Of a stretch of DNA of 64,000 bases, positions 57,079 to 64,000 are shown piece after piece (the first letter of the stretch is position 1; every line of letters begins with the position of its first letter). The notes under the pieces were generated by a model. It was not told where the DNA came from, made no database searches, and was given only the letters and a program-made list of their open reading frames with translations. The translations under genes were made by a program, and so were the position numbers. The stretch is from Trichodelitschia bisporula (lineage: Eukaryota > Ascomycota > Dothideomycetes > Phaeotrichales > Phaeotrichaceae): positions 39,763 to 103,762 of the forward strand of contig ML996691.1 in assembly GCA_010356995.1 (NCBI GenBank), given 5' to 3'.

Positions 57079-58180
57079 TTAGTCTACAGTGCAGATAATC
57101 TTGCCCTTCGTCTCGTTGCGCTCCATGGCCTCGTGCGCGGCGACTATCTCGGTCCACGGCATCACGCGGTCAACATGCATCTTGAACGTGCTCCCAAACC
57201 CGGGCAGCCGCTCTGCCAGCATGTCACGCAAAGTGCGTTGATACTCCACGCTCCTCGACCGCAGCGTCGACCCGCGCACCGTAATCCTGCGCCGTACGAA
57301 GCCACTAATATCCACACCATCCGGTAACTTCGTCCCGCCCAGGGCGCCCAGCGTCACGCACACACCGTCCATAGCGAGCACATTCAGGTTCTGTTGAAAG
57401 TACGGCGCTCCAACGTAGTCAATCACGATGTCCACGCCGCGCCCACCCGTCATGCCGAGGATCTCGTCGTCCCACGCCGGCGTCGCGCTGGTGTCGACCG
57501 CTCCGTCTGCCTTGAGCACGTCCCTGCAGAAGGCCGCCTTTTCCGCTTGTCGCGTGGTCGCGTACACCGCGCTTGCGCCCCCTGCGCGCGCGAGTTGCTG
57601 CCCCGCGATGGACACGCCTGACGCGCCCGCGTGCCAAAGGACAGACTTACCCTCCGCAAACCCGCCAACGAGGAACAGTGCCTGCAGCGCCGTAATCCAA
57701 GTCTAATCATCAGCATCGTCCCCATATCCAGCAGCCCACATACCTCAGGTATCCCCGCCGCCTCCTCATAACTCATCCCCTCAGGCTTGTGCAGCAGCAT
57801 CGCTGTATCCACCGCTATATACTCAGCGTACGCGCCCCCGTACGCAAGCCCGAACACGGCGTCCCCGACCGCGAACCCGCCCTCCGCCTTCTCGCCAAGC
57901 TCCGCGATCTCGCCGCTGAATTCGACGCCGAGAACTTTGCTCGCGCCGGCGGGGACGGGGTAGTACCCTAGCCGCTGTAGGAGGTCCATCCTATTCAGGC
58001 CGAAGGCGCGGATGCGCACGAGAGCTTGGCTGGGTCCGCGGGTGGGAAGCGGGGTGGCATCGTTAATAAACAGCGCTGAGGCGGGGCCGGCGCCATTTTT
58101 GATGTCTGGTACTTCGTCAATTGTATTCCCCCGGGGAGGGAGGCAGACGTACCGACTGCACGCATGGTTTTGGATGTCAT
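57079..58180 (-). CDS. Quinone oxidoreductase, zeta-crystallin / PIG3-like
   Basis: NADPH-dependent medium-chain reductase acting on quinones. Exons: 58153-58180, 57744-58105 and 57079-57702, giving 337 residues. The short first exon gives MTSKTMRAV and joins to DIKNGAGPASALFI. The catalytic domain reads GLNRMDLLQRLGYYPVPAGA, LGVEFSGEIAELG, VGDAVFGLAYGGAYAEY. The Rossmann domain has SVLWHAGASGVSIAGQQLAR, GGRGVDIVIDYVGAPYFQQN, and ends WTEIVAAHEAMERNETKGKI. The missing zinc ligands fit the quinone reductase branch rather than alcohol dehydrogenases. An AGIPE-TWITALQAL junction confirms the second intron (57703-57743). Confidence 0.93.
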
Positions 58181-59564
58181 GTTGGCGGTTTGGGATGTAG
58201 TGTGCTACGAGTGGCAGTTGGCTATGCTTTTGAGAGCGCAGGAGCTGCGCTGTTGCGGGGCGCTGACGACATGATGCTGACTATTGCGGAGGGCCCTGGT
58301 CCCGGTTCGGGTGAACCGATCCCGCACTGCGGGGGCCGGGTGATGTTACGTGCGTACGGTATACTGGGAGCCCTGTTCGGCTGAGCCGGTGTAGCGAGAC
58401 TGGCCGAATGCGAAGGTTTGACGAGCGGAGCGACGGGCGAGGAATTGCTCCGAGTGAGGTCCGGGCGACGGATTTGTCGCGGAAGGGATGCAGGAACGGC
58501 TCCGTGCTGAGGGTGACTGCCGATGCCCCGCATTTTCGGGCTTTGGTGACGAATCGCGCTTTTGGTATATGAGGCAGCACGTGATAATTCAACTCGCGCG
58601 TGAAGGTTCAACAGCACCAGGTCCTGCTCGGAGGTTTATTTCATGTGTGATATCCAATTGGCTGAGTTAATTCCTAGTGTACGTAGTATTTGAAAGACTG
58701 ATACCGTACTGTACGCGCACGTTTGGATGGCTGTCGTTGGTATCCCGGTATCGCATCCTCCTTCATCCTGACGCGTTGACGACCAGCCTCGTCGAGCCGC
58801 TGATGGCTACACAGATAAACTCAGTTTCTTACTGAGAGACAGTTGAGCCGAATACATGGCAAATGTGCTAACTCCCAGGCTTCATGTCGAAGGCTTCCGG
58901 AGAATGGTTTTTCCGCGCTTGTTGGGTATACTTCAGCAGCAACTGGAGATAGATTCCCATCCATCATGTGATGCGATTTAGGGCGATGACTCTCAGAGGG
59001 GCGGCCTGTCTGTTTTGGACCGGTGAGATGGCGGCTTCACACCTCTATACATTCGTATGTAAGTTATTCCAACCTCACTACGGCATCCAGTTCATTTCCT
59101 CTATCCAGATATATACCTCAGTCGGGTGCATCAAACTGTTACTCTCCGCTCTAAAAGCCAAGGTGGGTTATTGCGAAGCTCTAGTTCTAATCGAAGAGGT
59201 AGACATTGCAGATTTTTCTGAACCGGCATCCCATTGTCCTCAAAGTCTCACCCGACCTGACAGTGACCCCATCTGGACGGGACGCCTACTTTATCAATTC
59301 ACTTTGGAAGGTTCCTTGACCAAGGGCATGGGCCGTGATGTACAAAACTAGAGATGCGAGCATACGAGTGAAGAGCTGACGAGTAGGTGACGGCTTATTG
59401 TCACCACGAACAGGTGACGGCTCGGCGTCACATATGCGGCCTTTCACAGAGGCTTATGTGTATAAAGCTCAGAATCAACGCCTTCTTCTCCTTCTTCCTT
59501 CAAAAACCACTATCAGAACACCCACTACCACAACACCTAACCATTTTCAACTAAGCCCTTCATC
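58181..59564. other. Intergenic, no gene recognised
   Basis: About 1.4 kb. A 127-codon frame at 58968-59351 has no recognisable character. The last ~100 bases hold the TATA box and CT/CA-rich leader of the next gene. Confidence 0.45.
59461..59467 (+). promoter_or_regulatory. TATA box of the gene at 59565
   Basis: GTATAAAGCTC with TATAAAG at 59461-59467, about 98-104 bp before the ATG. Identical in 11 bases to the element upstream of the paralogue at 50091. Confidence 0.5.
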
Positions 59565-60575
59565 ATGTGCAAAATCCATATCGAAGACTACACCGACTGC
59601 GGCCACTTTCGCATTGATCACATCCAGGAATGCGCGGAGCCTCCCTCTCGGGGTCACCTCGTGGTTATCCAGAGCTCCGGGCTGCGTGAGGGCGTTTGTA
59701 GAGGGTGTTTCACTCGGGGCCGCGCCATGTATGAAATGCTGCGGGAGTACGAGTTGGATCGCATCCTGGGATTTCCTGGTCCCGCTCCTCCTTCTCGGTT
59801 CACCCATGGCCATAGCGCTCACCCCTTCGAGCCTCCGGCTCCCCGCGGTTTCTCCCGCCATACTCACGGCGGTTCAAGCCGGCTGAGCGATCTGTCCCAT
59901 ACAAATCCTGATAATGATGACACTTTCCTCTTCGAATACGTTCGCCAGCATCCGGACGACATCGAGATGGTGGAAGAGCTCCTCCATCAGATGCGGAATG
60001 ACTTGAATGCTCGCCTGCACCGCGGCCCTAACTCATATGCCGGTCCGTCGGGTAGCTCGGCTTCTCAGACGCGCGGCCATGCATCCCGCTCGTCTTCTCA
60101 GGCTTGCGGCCATTCATCTCGCTCGTCTCGGGCCGCCTACCCCCATGCCGGTTCGTCAGCTACCTCGGCTTCTCGTGGAGGCAGCGCTCCTGCTCAGGCC
60201 GGTACTCGGGCCAATGCCACTCGGGCCAATGCTACTCGGGCCAATGCTACTCGGGCTTATACTCCATCTCAGCATGACATTCAAACCCTCCTTGATCGCC
60301 TTTCGAACGGGGCTAGGCATCGTTCCGATGAGTCGGGCCCTTCGTATGCCCCTAGTGGCAATACCCAAGCTCAAGGCCACGCCACTACCGAGACAGCTCC
60401 CGCCAATGGTCCGGCTCAGACAGCTACGGGCGATGCTCCTCACGCCACTGAGGCAGATACTGACTCCCCTACCAATGCGACTGAAGGCTCCCATACCGAG
60501 GCCGATTCTCACTCTGACACCGAAGCCTCTCCTCCAAAGGAGCAGGAGAAGCTTCCTCCTTTTGTTGGACACTAG
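59565..60575 (+). CDS. Met-Cys family member 2: Cys/His N-terminal module plus Ser/Thr/Ala-rich tail
   Basis: Single exon, 336 residues, not recognised. The first ~50 residues form a Cys/His module: MCKIHIEDYTDCGHFRIDHI, QECAEPP, then EGVCRGCFTRG. A helix follows (AMYEMLREYELDRILGFPG), then a Pro/His-rich linker and an acidic helix (DDIEMVEELLHQMRNDLNAR). The rest is low complexity: Ser/His/Gly runs, a four-fold RANAT-like repeat (60208-60255) and a Thr/Glu/Asp-rich end. No signal peptide or membrane segment. The promoter has a TATA box and a CT/CA-rich leader. The module resembles those at 50091 and 61134; a zinc-binding role is inferred. Confidence 0.65.
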   Translation: MCKIHIEDYTDCGHFRIDHIQECAEPPSRGHLVVIQSSGLREGVCRGCFTRGRAMYEMLREYELDRILGFPGPAPPSRFTHGHSAHPFEPPAPRGFSRHTHGGSSRLSDLSHTNPDNDDTFLFEYVRQHPDDIEMVEELLHQMRNDLNARLHRGPNSYAGPSGSSASQTRGHASRSSSQACGHSSRSSRAAYPHAGSSATSASRGGSAPAQAGTRANATRANATRANATRAYTPSQHDIQTLLDRLSNGARHRSDESGPSYAPSGNTQAQGHATTETAPANGPAQTATGDAPHATEADTDSPTNATEGSHTEADSHSDTEASPPKEQEKLPPFVGH

Positions 60576-61133
60576 CCGCTGTTCTTGGGGTACGCATGCG
60601 CCCCCTCGGAGGGCGGTCTCAGCGGTCCGACAGGGCTGGCAGCCAGTCCAGATCCTAGTTCTTTTTTATGTCCAATCAATCATTGCAGTTTGTCACACAG
60701 CTTTTCGCAGCCCGTTGTGGATTCGGCATTGGTCTAGGTAGGCTGCTAAGGGGTCTGTACACTGCGCAGGATGAGTGCAAGATACTGAAAGAACGACAAA
60801 TAGAAAAAAAGATTGACAACATATGTAAGGCGTGCCATTCCAGACGTGATACTCTAGGCTAATACTCTGAGCGTGAAGTGTGCCTGGGAAAGTGAGTGCC
60901 CGGCTTGTGACTCGAGAGGACATATGCTACTCCTAAGCAGTCAATCGACGCCAAGCTGCAAACAATGAATATCTGCCATTGCTCACCCACCCAATTCACC
61001 CAATCCGTAAGATAAGTTTCCACAGGCTGCTCCAATCCTCTCCCATTCATCGCAGCATCAAAATCTTCCACTCGCAAACGCATCCCCAACCCCAACCACC
61101 TTCCAACAATTCTCACCACCCCCAACCGCAACC
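60576..61133. other. Intergenic between two Met-Cys family genes
   Basis: About 560 bp. The last 100 bases before 61134 are rich in CCCCAAC and CACC units, a typical leader. No TATA box like that of the other two family genes is seen. Confidence 0.5.
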
Positions 61134-61583
61134 ATGTGCACCATGGACCTCGTCAAATACGCCAACTGCGGCCACGCAGCCGAGTACACCTTCAACCCCT
61201 GCTACTTCAAAGGCCGGGAGGACCACATGACCGTCATGTACCGGACGATCACCACGACGCCCTGCGCCGCATGCGAACAGAGCAAAGTCCGTTCGCAGCG
61301 CAACACCGCCTTCTCGGAGACCTCAGGCCCGTCTGTACCCGTACAGCCCGGCCCGAACTATTCCACCATCCACTTCATCAACTACGGAGCGTGTGGCCAT
61401 GTCGGCAAACTCGAGGTCGTTCAAACGGGCAATGGCGGCCCGGACAGGGGTTACTTCCTGGCCACGGCTACCAAGGATGAACTCTGCCCGGCGTGTCTGC
61501 CTCCGAAGCTAGCGCCTCAGATGCCGGCCCCTCAGATGTCAGCGCCGCAGATGCCAGGGCCTCAGTTGCCAACGAGCGGCTGA
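61134..61583 (+). CDS. Met-Cys family member 3 with two copies of the Cys/His module
   Basis: Single exon, 149 residues, not recognised. Module 1: MCTMDLVKYANCGHAAEYTF, NPCYFKG, then TTTPCAACEQSK. Module 2 (from about residue 80): IHFINYGACGHVGKLEVVQ, then TKDELCPACLPPK. Each module is Tyr-x-x-Cys-Gly-His followed after 28-32 residues by Cys-x-x-Cys. The C-terminus is a short proline repeat (APQMPAPQMSAPQMPGPQ). The ATG has a CAACCATGTG context. The internal duplication makes the module a genuine unit rather than chance. No export signal is visible. Confidence 0.7.
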   Translation: MCTMDLVKYANCGHAAEYTFNPCYFKGREDHMTVMYRTITTTPCAACEQSKVRSQRNTAFSETSGPSVPVQPGPNYSTIHFINYGACGHVGKLEVVQTGNGGPDRGYFLATATKDELCPACLPPKLAPQMPAPQMSAPQMPGPQLPTSG

Positions 61584-62200
61584 GACACCAGCGTCGAGGC
61601 TGTGGGGGAACTGGACACGGCTTTGCTTAAGCCCTCGCGCTTATCTTCCTCCGAAACTGGAAAGACATCTAGAATGCTGTCTCAACCTCTGGCCTTCATC
61701 AACTGTCAACACACAACTTCTCCTTCCCCGCGTCGCATGATGACGATGGGCTCAGGAGGTACTCAGTGGATCAATAATTAAAAAACATAAACATTCTTAC
61801 AATGTCTTTTGCCCTTCGCCATATGCCGTCACCAGCAGAGGAAGCTGCTATTGCAATGTGATTGTCAAAGCCAGTAGCCTCGATTAGCGAAGTTTATCTA
61901 CAATTTGATCCAATTTGACCAAAAGCTAGGCTTGAAAGTTTCAGTGACGATGTGCGAGAGGCCGGAGAAGCAACCTGACGTGGGGTTGAAATAAGATTCG
62001 TCGACGGTAGGGCCGAACATGGGATATCCCTAGGGAACTTTATAGATCTAGTGGCGGATATCGCTATCCCTTACCGTACTTCACGGTAGTACAAAACTAG
62101 GAGCATCGGCGAGACTTAAAATAAAATAGTTAGCGGCTCGGCCCGATACCGTAGAGCTAAGGACTTTAATCCTACTCACCCCACACAACCAAAAAAGTGA

Positions 62201-62320
62201 AAAAACATACAGCAGTTGGGATTCGCTGCTGGTCACCCACGCAACTACTAGTCAACCGGTTCGAAGCTTAACTTCAGTGAGCAGACGGGGACTGGTGTAC
62301 TCTTCGACCTGTGGCCGTAT
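62201..62320. repeat. 120-bp direct repeat, copy 1
   Basis: Roughly 90% identical to 62657-62776. Shared blocks are GGGATTCGCTGCTG, CCCACGCAACTA, AGTCAACCGGTTC, AGCTTAACTTCAGTGAGCAG and ACGGG. GGTTCGAAGCT resembles a Pol III B box, so a tRNA-derived SINE-like origin is possible. I recall similar sequences being scattered in fungal genomes but cannot check. Confidence 0.75.
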
Positions 62321-62656
62321 GTAGTGGGCTGTGTTGCCGTTCAAATAATAGCTGGCGAAAAAGACGGAAGCATTGTCAAAAGAAGTGTTAGCTCTCCGAG
62401 CGAGAGCGTTCTTGGGTTGGAATAGGGGACGTGCGTTAAGCTGCGGAGCATCTCCCCTCGATCAGCCGGCTGAGCAGAAACCTTCACGAGCCTCCTGAAA
62501 AATTATCATGGCCACCTCGCCTGGCTGATTTTGCGGACGGGACAGCTATGACTTTTTCAGCTGGTCCTTCGGCCAGAGTGTCGGCTTACATTAAGCTTCG
62601 GAGCTCCTCCCGCTGAACGAGCCGATCAGCAAGCTTCCGGGGTGCAAAAAAAGACA

Positions 62657-62776
62657 AAAAGCATACAGAAGCTGGGATTCGCTGCTGTTCGCCCACGCAA
62701 CTAACAGTCAACCGGTTCAAAGCTTAACTTCAGTGAGCAGACGGGCACTGGTGTTCTCTTTGACCTGTATCCGTAC
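62657..62776. repeat. 120-bp direct repeat, copy 2
   Basis: Partner of 62201-62320 in the same orientation, 456 bp away. Its B-box-like core is GGTTCAAAGCT. The sequence between the copies also holds a diverged pair of TTAAGCTKCGGAGC units. Confidence 0.75.
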
Positions 62777-63308
62777 CCTTAGCTCAATAAGAAAAGTGCT
62801 CAATCTGGACTAGCCTATGCATTGTCATCCATGCTAGCTAATACTTTCCTCCGCCTTGCCGCTAAATCCAGCGCCAGATTTCCTTCAATTGGAAATTACT
62901 GACGCGCTAAGTGATTTTAGATGGGTAGTAACATGTGCTCGTCCTGCCCTCCGCATTGAACCACAACGCCTCCCTTAAATCGCCCCGTCTTCGGCCTGTC
63001 GCCGCCTCCCCTCTCCAGAACCGGCCCGGTTGGACCTGCAAGCGAAGTATCATAAGTATGGAAAGCGTCATATCTCAATTAAGCGGGGGCGCCTGTTAGG
63101 ACCCCTATTCCGTCTTTCGCAGTGTCAGCTCTGCCTCAACGTGACTCAGGCAACACTACCCCACACTCCGAGTCTGCGAGTGGGGTGGCTAGGGGGCTAA
63201 GTGTGGAGTTGTACCGTGGTGAGGGAAGGGAAGACGAGCCGAGGCAGTGGCGCAGGTGGCGAGAGTGAGTTGGTGGCACGGGTGAAGTTGGTGGGCGCGG
63301 ATGGAGAT

Positions 63309-63346
63309 GGTGGCGCGGGTGGAGGTGGCGCGGGTGGAGGTGGCGC
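63309..63346. repeat. 15-bp minisatellite (GGTGGCGCGGGTGGA), ~2.5 copies
   Basis: Two full units (63309-63323, 63324-63338) and a partial third. Looser GGTGGC/GGTGG units extend upstream to about 63250. Confidence 0.8.
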
Positions 63347-64000
63347 TCAAGAATGGGGCCCTCTGTGCAGGGTCTCAGATGACAAAGATAGGATTATCCG
63401 CCTAGCCTCCTAACGCAGTTTCGCGTCTTTATCAATGGAGGCTAATGAAGGACATGGTGTACGTAACCGTCTCCCTTTTCCGGCATTGATCAGGTTGAGC
63501 TAGGGTCTGGTCCCGTCTTCATCAACGCTCTGCTCGACGCAAGAACTGGGAGTGGAAAGCATTGAACACAGCTACTACATTCCATGATACCTTCTCTGTG
63601 GACTGAAGGAATGGTTAATTCCAGATGTTTCCAGATCCCCATTGCATTGAAGCCATTACTTCACTGATCTGGCGACATTTTTGTACGCCACTGTTACCAT
63701 TTGGTAATGGAGTGCTTGATTTCAAAGCCGTACGATTCCCATTTGTAATCCTTTGCCACTTCACTCTCAAAGAGGTATAAAAGGGCTAATACCGTAACGG
63801 GGGCGGGTGAAGAGGAGGTTGGGAGAAATATTTAGCAAATGAATTCCATGCACAGCACTTGACCAGACATACATCCCCAGCCAACCTTACCCTCGTGGAT
63901 AGCGACAGCGCCAGGGCCCGAACTGCAATACTCGGCTGGAAGCCAAAGAAGCTTTTCCGTGCCCCTAGTTACCCATTGCTCCTGGACAATTATGGACCGT

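Larger units (their letters stand above)
61584..64000. other. Gene-poor right end with repeats
   Basis: No gene recognised in the last 2.4 kb. The region holds a 120-bp direct repeat pair, a smaller related pair (near 62436 and 62591, TTAAGCTKCGGAGC) and a minisatellite at 63309. A TATA-like TATAAAAGG at 63777 may belong to a gene beyond the window. Confidence 0.5.

Noticed and set aside
58968-59351. 127-codon plus frame
   Set aside because: Overall sequence lacks any family resemblance and the region is AT-richer intergenic DNA.
62201-62776. tRNA genes at the B-box-like sites
   Set aside because: I could not find a matching A box or a cloverleaf; the copies diverge at paired positions, so a repeat is more likely than functional tRNA genes.

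Overview
The window is nuclear DNA of a filamentous ascomycete (Pezizomycotina). Genes are compact and carry many short introns, mostly 40-60 bp with GT...AG ends. The gene content is eukaryotic and fungal: MCM4, cohesin Scc1, TAF12, Golgi Ca/Mn ATPase, Rtg2, Vps74, complex I subunits, mitochondrial GatB and a HET-domain protein. The HET gene, a berberine-bridge-type oxidase and a fungal bicupin point to Pezizomycotina rather than yeasts. I cannot fix the class from sequence alone. All gene models below were spliced by eye from reading frame, splice sites and family knowledge.

Layout. 1-29 kb is a dense housekeeping block: MCM4 (cut by the left edge), tubulin cofactor A, THO complex subunit 7, a GH13 alpha-glucosidase, a DUF423 membrane protein, an M13 metallopeptidase, an FAD-linked oxidase, PMR1-type ATPase, Scc1/Rad21, mitochondrial GatB, an unrecognised protein, an EI24-like membrane protein, Rtg2 and TAF12. 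A 70-base poly-G run and an 87-base N gap follow, then a CorA-like Mg transporter whose intron holds a foldback repeat.

32-53 kb is looser accessory DNA. It holds an oxalate decarboxylase, a HET-domain gene flanked by diverged copies of one repeat, a SURNod19-like secreted protein, small lysine-rich or unknown genes, a germin-like cupin, and a tandem family of a small unknown gene with one intact, one nonsense-broken and one decayed copy.

53.6-58.2 kb is housekeeping again. Complex I subunit NDUFS8 and mitochondrial acyl carrier protein (NDUFAB1) are divergently transcribed from one ~300 bp promoter, followed by VPS74 and a quinone oxidoreductase. 58.2-64 kb is gene-poor and repeat-bearing.

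The most novel-looking element is a family of three small proteins (at 50091, 59565 and 61134). Each begins Met-Cys and carries a Tyr-x-x-Cys-(Gly/Thr)-His ... Cys-x-x-Cys module, which is duplicated in the third member. Two of the three share an almost identical TATA-box context. I do not recognise the family; the pattern suggests a small metal-binding fold. No tRNA, rRNA or CRISPR array was recognised.
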